DNA of 5,910 bases, from the NCBI GenBank assembly GCA_007120565.1, contig SKNK01000297.1:1-5910 (forward strand), read 5' to 3'. The position numbers and the translations under genes are program-made. Source of the stretch: Nitriliruptoraceae bacterium (lineage in GTDB: Bacteria; Actinomycetota; Nitriliruptoria; Nitriliruptorales; Nitriliruptoraceae). The notes beneath the pieces were generated by a model that saw only the letters and a program-made list of their open reading frames with translations, was not told the DNA's origin and made no database searches. Below are positions 1 to 4,999 of this stretch, one piece after another. Every line of letters begins with the position of its first letter. The first letter of the stretch is position 1.

Positions 1-1614
1 CGGGAACCCGGCCTGTGGCAGGAACGAGAAGATGCCGCCGCCGTCGTTGTCCACCACGACGAAGGTGACGTCGAGGTGGTCCGCCGAAGGCGACAACAGG
101 AAGCCGTTGGCATCGTGCAGCAGCGACAGGTCGCCGGTCAGCGCAACGGTGGGTCCGGAGCCGGTCCGGTCGGCGCCGCCCGGGCCATCGCCCAGGCCAT
201 CGCCCTGCGATGACAGGGCCACACCGAGCGCCGTGGACACGAACCCGTCGATGCCCGAGGCGCCTCGGTTCGCCACGAACCGCAGGCCCTCCCGCGGACG
301 CATGACGAGGTCCAGGTCGCGGATCGGCATCGAGGAGGCGACGACCAGGGTGGATCCGTCGGGCAGGTTCTCGGCCAGGTCGCGGGCGACCCGTGGCTCG
401 CTTGGCGCGTCCTCGGCGTCGAGCAACGCGTCCAGGGCGCTGGCCGCCGCAGTGTCGGCCTCACGCCAGCGCTCGCCCCACGCCGAGCTCGCGGAGACCG
501 CCAAGCGCTCCGCCAGGGCGGCACACGTCGCCGCGGGGTCGGCGACGAGCAGTTCACCGATGGTGCGTTCGGGATCGTGCCAGGCGCCGTCCGGGTCGAT
601 CAGGATCTGGGGGACCTTCGCGGTCAGGGCGGAGGCAACCGACCGGGACAGACCGGTGCGCCCGATCCGCAGGACCAGGTCGGGGACGTTGTCCTTCGCG
701 AACCCCACGTGCGACAGGAGGTGGTGGGCGTGTGCGATGGCGGTCGGTCCGGTTCGTGCCCCCGAGGTGGCCTCCGCGACCACCGGCCATCCCGTCGCAC
801 GGGCGAGGTCGTAGATCGGGCGGGGGTCGAACGGGGTGGCGCCGGCCGCCGCGGTCACGCTGGTCGCGGTGGCCCCTGCCATCGAACCGACGACGATCAG
901 CCCACGTTCGGTCCCGAGCATCCGGGCCGCAAGCTCGTCCAGGTGCGCGGCGGGGAGCACCGGTGGTGATCGGTGGACAGCGACCCACGGTCGGCCCTCG
1001 GGGCGACCGTCGAGCGGTTGTCCCCACGTCGCGACGGGGCTGCGCCCATCGTCGGCCAAGGGCACGGTCGGCTCGCGGAAACCGAGGTTGAGTTGGACCG
1101 GCCCGGCGACACCGTTCGATCCCGCCGCGCCAGCGGCCGCGACGACCGCACGGCACACGGTGGAGCGCCACAGGGGCACGCTGCCGGGACGGTCTTCGGG
1201 GGCGGCGAGATCGACCGACCACCTCGACGCGGTTCCGAACAGCCCGACCTGATCGATGGCCTGGTTCGCGCCGGTGTGACGCAACTCGGGTGGTCGGTCC
1301 GCGGTCAGCAGCAGCAGCGGCACCCGGCCGGTGTCTGCCTCGATCACCGCGGGGTGGAGGTTGGCGACGGCAGAACCGGAGGTCACCACCACGGGTGCAG
1401 GTCGTCCCGTCGCACGGCCGAGGCCGATCGCGAGGAAGCCAGCGGACCGCTCATCCACCTCGACGTGCAGTCGGATGCGCGGATCGTCGTACAGCGCCAT
1501 CGCCAGCGCCGCCGACCTCGACCCCGGAGCCAGTACCGCGTCGGTGATACCGCAGCGAGCCAGCTCGTCGGTGACGACCAGGGCCAGGGCGTGGGAGGGG
1601 TTCTCGGCGCGCAT
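1..1614 (-). CDS. menD: MenD, SEPHCHC synthase (2-succinyl-5-enolpyruvyl-6-hydroxy-3-cyclohexene-1-carboxylate synthase), 3' end outside window
   Basis: ThDP-dependent enzyme that decarboxylates 2-oxoglutarate and adds the succinyl-semialdehyde unit to isochorismate, the first committed step of menaquinone synthesis; cytosolic. I translated the minus frame from ATG 1614 and it is open for 538 codons to the window edge. Visible motifs: APGSRS (29-34); VDERSAGF with Glu55, aligned with the ThDP-activating glutamate of E. coli MenD; TADRPPELR before a GANQAIDQVGLFG block; SSMPIRDLD and NRGASGIDG (449-457); and the Mg/ThDP motif GDLSLLHD (494-501) ending in DNDGGGIFSFLP (522-533), where Asn523 is the metal ligand. 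By comparison with E. coli MenD roughly 60-90 C-terminal residues lie beyond the left edge. The ATG follows AGGGTGA with a 5-nt gap and lies 10 bp after the menC stop, so it is probably co-translated with menC. A Gly/Asp-rich loop around residues 468-487 is longer than in E. coli. Confidence 0.97.
   Translation of the reverse strand, partial: MRAENPSHALALVVTDELARCGITDAVLAPGSRSAALAMALYDDPRIRLHVEVDERSAGFLAIGLGRATGRPAPVVVTSGSAVANLHPAVIEADTGRVPLLLLTADRPPELRHTGANQAIDQVGLFGTASRWSVDLAAPEDRPGSVPLWRSTVCRAVVAAAGAAGSNGVAGPVQLNLGFREPTVPLADDGRSPVATWGQPLDGRPEGRPWVAVHRSPPVLPAAHLDELAARMLGTERGLIVVGSMAGATATSVTAAAGATPFDPRPIYDLARATGWPVVAEATSGARTGPTAIAHAHHLLSHVGFAKDNVPDLVLRIGRTGLSRSVASALTAKVPQILIDPDGAWHDPERTIGELLVADPAATCAALAERLAVSASSAWGERWREADTAAASALDALLDAEDAPSEPRVARDLAENLPDGSTLVVASSMPIRDLDLVMRPREGLRFVANRGASGIDGFVSTALGVALSSQGDGLGDGPGGADRTGSGPTVALTGDLSLLHDANGFLLSPSADHLDVTFVVVDNDGGGIFSFLPQAGFP
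184..207 (-). repeat. 12-bp imperfect tandem duplication inside menD
   Basis: Bases 184-195 and 196-207 match at 11 of 12 positions and encode QGDG followed by LGDG (residues 470-477 of MenD). It keeps the frame and lies in a surface-type Gly/Asp-rich loop just before the ThDP-binding GDLS motif. Confidence 0.6.
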
Positions 1615-1619
1615 CGGCG

Positions 1620-1626
1620 TCACCCT
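1620..1626 (-). promoter_or_regulatory. Ribosome binding site of menD overlapping the menC stop
   Basis: The minus strand reads AGGGTGA five nucleotides before the menD ATG. The first bases of this site are the last bases of the menC TAG stop (1625-1627), so ribosomes ending menC sit on the menD initiation site. This supports translational coupling and the choice of ATG 1614 over the in-frame GTG at 1623. Confidence 0.7.
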
Positions 1627-2650
1627 AGCCCTCGGCGTCGTCGGGGCCTCGGCCCTCGGGAGCTTGCCGGCCCTCAAGCACCTCGGCGGCGGATCGCAGG
1701 CGCTCGAGCCATACCCCGGTCTCGTCGGGACCTGCCGAGCACTGATCCAGCGATGCGGGGTCGGGGGCGACCCGGCGGACCGGGAGCGAGCCGTTGCGGG
1801 GGATCAGCGGGTCGTCGGTCACGTCGCCGCCGAGCAGCGTCGCGGTGCCGAGGCCACAGGCGAAGGGCAGGTCGGGTAACGCCGCAGCGAACGCCACCCC
1901 CGCGGCCAGACCGACCGAACTCTCCAGCGCCGACGAGACGACCACAGGCAGGCCGGCAGCATCGGCGATCTCCAGCGCCGGCCGGACGCCACCGAGGGGC
2001 TGCACCTTGAGGACCAGGACGTCGACGGCATCGCTGCGTGCCGCCCGCAGTGGGTCGTCCGCGGTGCGGATCGACTCGTCCGCAGCGATCGCTACCTCGA
2101 CGCGGTGGCGCACCTCGCGGAGTTCGTCGAGGGTGGCGCAGGGTTGCTCGATGTACTCGAGGCCCTTGGCAGCGCGGTCCAGGCGGGCGATGGCGAGCAC
2201 GGCCGACTCGACGTCCCAGGCCCCGTTGGCATCGACCCGGATGCGGCCTTCGGCGCCCAAGGCGTCTCGGACCGCGGCGACCCGTTCCACGTCGGCGACG
2301 AGGTCCTGGCCCGGCTCCGCGACCTTGACCTTGGCGGTGCGGCATCCGGAGGCCCGCGCTAGTTCGTGCGCACGTCCGGGGTCGACGGCCGGGACCGTGG
2401 TGTTGACCTCCACCTCGGCTCGGACGGGCGTGGGGAAGGGCTGGGTAGCTGCCTCGATGCCCGCGGCGAGCCACTTCGACGCGTAAGCGGGCCCGTACTC
2501 CGGGAAGGGCGAGAACTCACCCCAGCCGGCGGGGCCACGCAGCAGCATGCCGGTGCGTTCGTCCAGGCGACGGAAGCGCACGCGCATGGGCAGGCGGTAG
2601 ACCCTCAGGTCGGTCAGGCCGGCGGGGACGGGGTCACCGATGTCAGCCAC
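1625..2650 (-). CDS. menC: MenC, o-succinylbenzoate synthase (enolase superfamily)
   Basis: Dehydrates SHCHC to o-succinylbenzoate with a divalent metal in the barrel active site; cytosolic. The 341-residue protein has the N-terminal capping segment (LPMRVRFR, 20-27; GPAGWGEFSPF, 39-49) followed by the barrel. The catalytic set is complete: KVK (Lys107 and Lys109), metal ligands Asp140 (in VDANG), Glu169 (in EQP) and Asp191 (in ADES), and the second acid/base Lys215 (in LKVQPLGG), then SSALESS (239-245), which lines the substrate pocket. The arrangement matches actinobacterial OSB synthases. The start is GTG 2650; the reading frame has a stop a short way upstream and no earlier start codon, and a later start at Met22 would remove the first strand. 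The gene overlaps the menA end by 8 bp and sits 10 bp before menD. A GGGAG purine run directly abuts the GTG with no spacer, which is unusual and suggests reliance on coupling to menA. A dipeptide epimerase is the usual mis-call for this family, but the men context decides. Confidence 0.96.
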   Translation of the reverse strand: MADIGDPVPAGLTDLRVYRLPMRVRFRRLDERTGMLLRGPAGWGEFSPFPEYGPAYASKWLAAGIEAATQPFPTPVRAEVEVNTTVPAVDPGRAHELARASGCRTAKVKVAEPGQDLVADVERVAAVRDALGAEGRIRVDANGAWDVESAVLAIARLDRAAKGLEYIEQPCATLDELREVRHRVEVAIAADESIRTADDPLRAARSDAVDVLVLKVQPLGGVRPALEIADAAGLPVVVSSALESSVGLAAGVAFAAALPDLPFACGLGTATLLGGDVTDDPLIPRNGSLPVRRVAPDPASLDQCSAGPDETGVWLERLRSAAEVLEGRQAPEGRGPDDAEG

Positions 2651-3617
2651 CTCCCAGCGGCGGTTGGGCGATGGAGGCGGCCGTCAGCGACGGCTGCGCG
2701 GCAGACGGGCCCGCGCCGAGGAGCACGCCCCCGTCGCCGATCAGGGGTGTGAGGGCCAGGCCGATCGCCAGGCCGAGTCCGAGGAGGAGCTGGATCCGGC
2801 CGGTCGCCTCCAGGACGGGCACCAGCTCACGGCCGAGCGGAGCGGTCGCGGCGGTGCGGATCGAGGGGACCGCCAGCGGAGCGGGCACCAGCCCCAGCAG
2901 TGGCCACCAACCGTCGACGACCAGCGCGATCACGACCACGCCGAGGAAGGCCACAACGATCAGGCCCTGGTACAGCCGACGCGTACCGGCCTCGCCGAGC
3001 CGGACCGCCAAGGTGCGCTTGCCCGCAACCGCATCGGTGGGGATATCACGCAGGTTGTTGACCACCAGCAGCGCCACCGCCAGCATCCCGACCGGGATCG
3101 AAGCCAGCAACGCGACGGTGGTGAGCACACCGTCCTGGACGTAGGCCGAGCCTGCGGTGGCCACGACCCCGAAGAACACGAACACGCTGACCTCGCCGAA
3201 GCCTCGCGACGCGTAGGGCTTGCTGCCACCGGAGTAGCCGAGGGCGGCCACGATCGCCAACGCCCCGACGAGCAGCAGCTCCCACCCCACCTGCCACGCC
3301 AACGCTCCCCCGGACGCCGCCGCCACGGCCAGTGCCGCGAACGTCGCGATCTTCATCGCCTTGGGCGCGATCAGCCCGCTGGCGACCGCACGGCGGGGAC
3401 CGGTGCGTTCGGCGGTGTCGACCCCGCTGATGCCGTCGAACAGGTCGTTGGCGTAGTTGACGGCGACCTGCAGGGTCAGCGCCACCACCAGGGCAAGGAG
3501 GGCTCGGTCGAGGTGGAGGTCTCCGACCGGCCGCATCGCCGCCGCCGTCCCGACGACCACCGGAGTCACGGCCGCGGGCAGGGTCCGAGGGCGTGCTGCC
3601 TCGACGTAGGGGTTCAT
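2643..3617 (-). CDS. menA: MenA, 1,4-dihydroxy-2-naphthoate polyprenyltransferase
   Basis: Integral membrane UbiA-family prenyltransferase that attaches the polyprenyl tail to DHNA, giving demethylmenaquinone. Starting at ATG 3617 the protein has 324 residues and about nine hydrophobic segments (roughly 15-28, 39-54, 89-107, 111-128, 143-160, 164-187, 218-235, 237-252, 274-294). The first Asp-rich motif is NDLFD (57-61), with Asp67 following. The second is NNLRDIPTD (187-195), followed by GKRTLAVRLG. The loop YSGGSKPYASRGFGE (128-142) is also typical. The frame is open upstream to an ATG at 3785, but that 56-residue extension is Pro/Arg-rich, covers an intergenic repeat copy, and precedes the family start signature MNPYVEAARPRTLP; a GAGG site lies 7 nt before ATG 3617. 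The last 30 residues after the final helix are low-complexity (Gly, Ala, Pro, Ser). The stop overlaps the menC start. MenA is in the same operon as menC and menD, whereas in several actinobacteria it is encoded apart. Confidence 0.97.
   Translation of the reverse strand: MNPYVEAARPRTLPAAVTPVVVGTAAAMRPVGDLHLDRALLALVVALTLQVAVNYANDLFDGISGVDTAERTGPRRAVASGLIAPKAMKIATFAALAVAAASGGALAWQVGWELLLVGALAIVAALGYSGGSKPYASRGFGEVSVFVFFGVVATAGSAYVQDGVLTTVALLASIPVGMLAVALLVVNNLRDIPTDAVAGKRTLAVRLGEAGTRRLYQGLIVVAFLGVVVIALVVDGWWPLLGLVPAPLAVPSIRTAATAPLGRELVPVLEATGRIQLLLGLGLAIGLALTPLIGDGGVLLGAGPSAAQPSLTAASIAQPPLGGG
2651..2655 (-). promoter_or_regulatory. Purine-rich site directly abutting the menC GTG start
   Basis: The minus strand reads GGGAG immediately followed by GTG, giving GGGAGGTG with the Shine-Dalgarno-like run and start codon fused. 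A free ribosome would normally need 5-9 nt between them. Because menA translation runs through this site and ends 8 nt into menC, re-initiation is the likelier mode. Confidence 0.45.
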
Positions 3618-3856
3618 CGGCAGACCTCGACCAGGGTCCACCCGCGGCGGGGTGATCGCTGGTGGACCCCGCACCGGTCGGCGTGCCAACGGTGACGTGT
3701 CGGAGACGTCCGACTGACCGGAGAGACCCAACACGGAACCCGGACGCCGGCCCGACACGCCCAGACCCGGGCCTGGCCCCGCCACGACGTGTCGGACACG
3801 TCCGGCTGGCCGGAGAGATCCGACACGAAACTCGGACGGCGGCCAGGGGGCCCCAT
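3614..3856 (-). CDS. Possible 80-residue upstream ORF coupled to menA, unrecognised
   Basis: The minus strand has ATG at 3856 preceded by a perfect AAGGAGG (3862-3868) with a 5-nt gap, the best Shine-Dalgarno match in the window. The frame runs 80 codons to a TGA that shares bases with the menA start (ATGA), the classic coupling arrangement. Against it, the residue composition is Arg/Trp/Cys/Ser-rich with no recognisable domain, GC preference at third positions weakens in the second half, and the frame crosses both copies of the 59-bp repeat, which lie 92 bp apart and so are read in different frames. It could be a leader ORF that delivers ribosomes to menA, a decayed gene remnant, or chance. 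I do not assign a function. The frame also extends upstream to an ATG at 3889. Confidence 0.25.
   Translation of the reverse strand: MGPPGRRPSFVSDLSGQPDVSDTSWRGQARVWACRAGVRVPCWVSPVSRTSPTRHRWHADRCGVHQRSPRRGWTLVEVCR
3625..3628 (-). promoter_or_regulatory. Ribosome binding site deciding the menA start
   Basis: GAGG on the minus strand lies 7 nt before ATG 3617. This fixes the menA start at the family-typical MNPYVEAARPR sequence rather than the in-frame ATG at 3785. Confidence 0.55.
3632..3671 (-). promoter_or_regulatory. Hairpin just upstream of the menA ribosome binding site
   Basis: The arms 3634-3642 (gggtccacc) and 3661-3669 (ggtggaccc) are perfect 9-bp complements around an 18-nt spacer. 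The stem extends to 11 pairs (3632/3671) if the next pair is a G.U, which it is on the minus strand; on the plus strand it is A.C. The structure ends 3 nt before the menA GAGG site, so its folding would sit against the incoming 30S subunit. No T run follows, so an intrinsic terminator is less likely than a translational or processing element. No function is demonstrated. Confidence 0.45.
3694..3752 (-). repeat. 59-bp direct repeat, copy 1 (hairpin-forming)
   Basis: This copy is identical to copy 2 (3786-3844) at 51 of 59 positions by hand alignment, with no gaps. The inner 40 nt (3696-3735) fold on the minus strand as a 9-bp outer stem, a 4x4 internal loop, a 5-bp inner stem and a 4-nt loop. 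Three stem positions that differ from copy 2 give G.U pairs on the minus strand and A.C mismatches on the plus strand. Confidence 0.8.
3761..3776 (-). repeat. Short palindrome between the two repeat copies
   Basis: The 16 bases ccagacccgggcctgg are a palindrome apart from one symmetric pair. On the minus strand that pair is G.U, giving a 6-bp stem closed by a CCGG tetraloop; on the plus strand it is A.C. It lies midway between the two 59-bp repeats. Confidence 0.45.
3786..3844 (-). repeat. 59-bp direct repeat, copy 2 (perfect hairpin and 17-bp dyad)
   Basis: This copy begins 92 bp after the start of copy 1. Its inner 40 nt (3788-3827) form a perfect two-part hairpin on either strand: arms cgtgtcgga/tccgacacg, a 4x4 internal loop, arms tccgg/ccgga and a 4-nt loop. 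Its first 17 bases, GACGTGTCGGACACGTC (3786-3802), are also a perfect dyad with 8-bp arms around one central base, resembling a repressor operator; copy 1 breaks this dyad at one position. No further copy was seen in the window. Confidence 0.8.
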
Positions 3857-3893
3857 GCGAGCCTCCTTCAGCCCTCGGCAGTTCGACATCAGC

Positions 3894-4823
3894 TCAGAAG
3901 TGGTACGGGAAGGCGGACCACTCTGGATCGCGCTTCTCGAGGAAGGCGTCGCGACCCTCTTCGGCCTCGTCGGTCATGTACGCCAGGCGCGTCGCCTCGC
4001 CGGCGAAGATCTGCTGGCCAACGAGCCCGTCGTCGGTCGCGTTCATGGCGAACTTCAGCATCCGCATCGCGGTCGGCGACTTGGCCGTGATCCGGGCCGC
4101 CCAGTCCAGGGCGACCTCCTCCAGTTCTTCGTGGGGCACCGCCGCGTTGACCGTCCCCATGCGGTGACCGTCCTCGGCGGTGTAGGTGTCACCGAGGAAG
4201 AAGATCTCGCGGGCGAACTTCTGCCCCACCTGTTTGGCGAGGTAGGCCGACCCGAACCCGCCATCGAAGGAGGCGACGTCGAGGTCGGTCTGCTTGAACC
4301 GGGCGTGCTCGCGGCTGGCCAGGGTCAGGTCGCAGACGACGTGCAGCGAGTGTCCCCCACCGGCCGCCCACCCGGGCACCACGCAGATCACCACCTTGGG
4401 CATGAACCGGATCAACCGCTGCACCTCGAGGATGTGCAAGCGGCCGGACCTTGCGGGGTCGATCGCGTCGGCGGTCTCCGCATCGGTGTCGGAGGTGTAG
4501 CGGTAGCCATCCTTGCCGCGGATGCGCTGGTCACCACCGGAGCAGAACGCCCACCCACCATCCTTCTCGGACGGGCCGTTGCCCGTGAGCAGGACGCAGC
4601 CGACCGTGGAGGTCTGTCTGGCGTGGTCGAGCGCTCGGTACAGCTCGTCGACGGTGTGCGGCCGGAAGGCGTTGCGGACCTCGGGACGGTCGAAGGCGAT
4701 CCGGACCGTCGCCAGGTCCTCACCGGTGTCCGGATCGACCGCCCGGTGGTAGGTGAGGTCCGTGAGGTCGGTGAACCCCTCGACCTCACGCCAACGGGAC
4801 GGATCGAACGTTTGCGAGACCAC
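3894..4823 (-). CDS. menB: MenB, 1,4-dihydroxy-2-naphthoyl-CoA synthase
   Basis: Crotonase-superfamily enzyme that closes the second ring of naphthoquinone by converting o-succinylbenzoyl-CoA to DHNA-CoA; cytosolic. The 309-residue length and sequence follow the long mycobacterial form. Visible features: SGGDQRIRG (95-103), with backbone NH groups for the oxyanion hole; VPGWAAGGGHSLHVVCDL (149-166), the second oxyanion segment; KQTDLDVASFDGGFGSAYLA (177-196); the AYMTDEA segment with Tyr282; and the C-terminal FPYHF. With an offset of 5, Asp180, Ser185, Asp187 and Tyr282 correspond to Asp185, Ser190, Asp192 and Tyr287 of M. tuberculosis MenB. An acidic residue at 180 marks the type that does not need bicarbonate, unlike E. 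coli MenB. The start is GTG 4823 with GGAGG (4830-4834) six nucleotides upstream. It is first in the minus-strand gene run and divergent from menE. Confidence 0.98.
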   Translation of the reverse strand: MVSQTFDPSRWREVEGFTDLTDLTYHRAVDPDTGEDLATVRIAFDRPEVRNAFRPHTVDELYRALDHARQTSTVGCVLLTGNGPSEKDGGWAFCSGGDQRIRGKDGYRYTSDTDAETADAIDPARSGRLHILEVQRLIRFMPKVVICVVPGWAAGGGHSLHVVCDLTLASREHARFKQTDLDVASFDGGFGSAYLAKQVGQKFAREIFFLGDTYTAEDGHRMGTVNAAVPHEELEEVALDWAARITAKSPTAMRMLKFAMNATDDGLVGQQIFAGEATRLAYMTDEAEEGRDAFLEKRDPEWSAFPYHF

Positions 4824-4829
4824 AGGCGA

Positions 4830-4834
4830 CCTCC
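4830..4834 (-). promoter_or_regulatory. Ribosome binding site of menB
   Basis: A perfect GGAGG on the minus strand is placed 6 nt before GTG 4823 and decides that non-ATG start. Confidence 0.75.
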
Positions 4835-4954
4835 GACGAGGTAGGACGGGTTGGCGGTGCTACGGAGCCGCGGGCGGCTAGATGCTGCTGGCGACCCAGA
4901 TGCCGCACACGACCGACACCGGGGCACCGGCCGTGCGGCCCTACGCTACCTCGC

Positions 4955-4979
4955 GGTCACCCTCTTCCCCTCGGTGACC
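4955..4979. promoter_or_regulatory. Inverted repeat GGTCACC-N11-GGTGACC, possible operator
   Basis: Two perfectly complementary 7-bp arms have centres 18 bp apart. The element lies 8-14 bp downstream of the putative menE -10 and ends 7 bp before the menE ribosome binding site. On the other strand it would lie upstream of the putative menB -10. It is therefore placed where a repressor could act on both directions. The regulator is unknown, and chance occurrence is possible. Confidence 0.3.
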
Positions 4980-4986
4980 CGACGAC

Positions 4987-4994
4987 GAGAGGGG
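4987..4994 (+). promoter_or_regulatory. Ribosome binding site of menE
   Basis: GAGAGGGG on the plus strand ends 5 nt before ATG 5000 and supports that start. Confidence 0.55.
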
Positions 4995-4999
4995 CGCGC

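Larger units (their letters stand above)
3618..3893 (-). other. Structured intergenic region between menB and menA
   Basis: These 276 bp separate two genes that otherwise belong to one minus-strand gene run. They contain, in transcript order, a strong AAGGAGG site with ATG 3856, repeat copy 2, a short palindrome, repeat copy 1 and the menA-proximal hairpin. I see no convincing sigma-70 promoter and no GC stem followed by a T run. The region may be an intercistronic RNA element, a separate promoter/operator for menA-menC-menD, or a landing site of a dispersed repeat. Confidence 0.5.
4824..4999. promoter_or_regulatory. Divergent menB/menE intergenic promoter region
   Basis: The 176 bp between the two divergent starts must hold promoters for both genes unless they are read from outside. 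A possible -10 element lies at 4942-4947: TACGCT for menE on the plus strand and TAGCGT for menB on the minus strand. Neither has a convincing TTGACA-like -35. Three inverted repeats occur: AGCCGC/GCGGCT (4866-4879), GCCGCAC/GTGCGGC (4902-4908 and 4933-4939), and GGTCACC/GGTGACC (4955-4961 and 4973-4979). Arms of 6-7 bp are near chance at this GC content, so only the last, by its position between the putative -10 and the menE ribosome binding site, deserves attention. Confidence 0.4.

Noticed and set aside
973..2010. Long plus-strand ORF of 345 codons opposite menD and menC
   Set aside because: Arg/Gly/Pro-rich translation with no motif; an antisense shadow of two clearly recognised genes in GC-rich DNA.
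3632..3671. Intrinsic terminator after menB
   Set aside because: No T run follows the stem on either strand and it sits next to the menA ribosome binding site, more than 220 bp from the menB stop.
2640..3695. Plus-strand ORF of 351 codons opposite menA
   Set aside because: Composition is Gln/Arg/His/Asp-rich from the complement of transmembrane codons; MenA on the other strand is unambiguous.
3618..3785. 56-residue N-terminal extension of MenA from ATG 3785
   Set aside because: The extension covers a repeat copy and a hairpin, lacks a family counterpart and lacks a good ribosome binding site; the family start MNPYVEAARPR has GAGG 7 nt upstream.
3694..3844. CRISPR array suggested by repeated palindromic units
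   Set aside because: Only two imperfect 59-bp units, a 33-bp gap containing its own palindrome, and no cas genes.
3789..4844. Plus-strand ORF of 351 codons opposite menB
   Set aside because: Antisense frame that mirrors the MenB codons; no domain, and MenB is complete on the minus strand.
4902..4939. GCCGCAC/GTGCGGC inverted repeat with 24-nt spacer in the menB/menE gap
   Set aside because: Seven-base arms this far apart are expected by chance in such GC-rich sequence, and its position suggests nothing specific.
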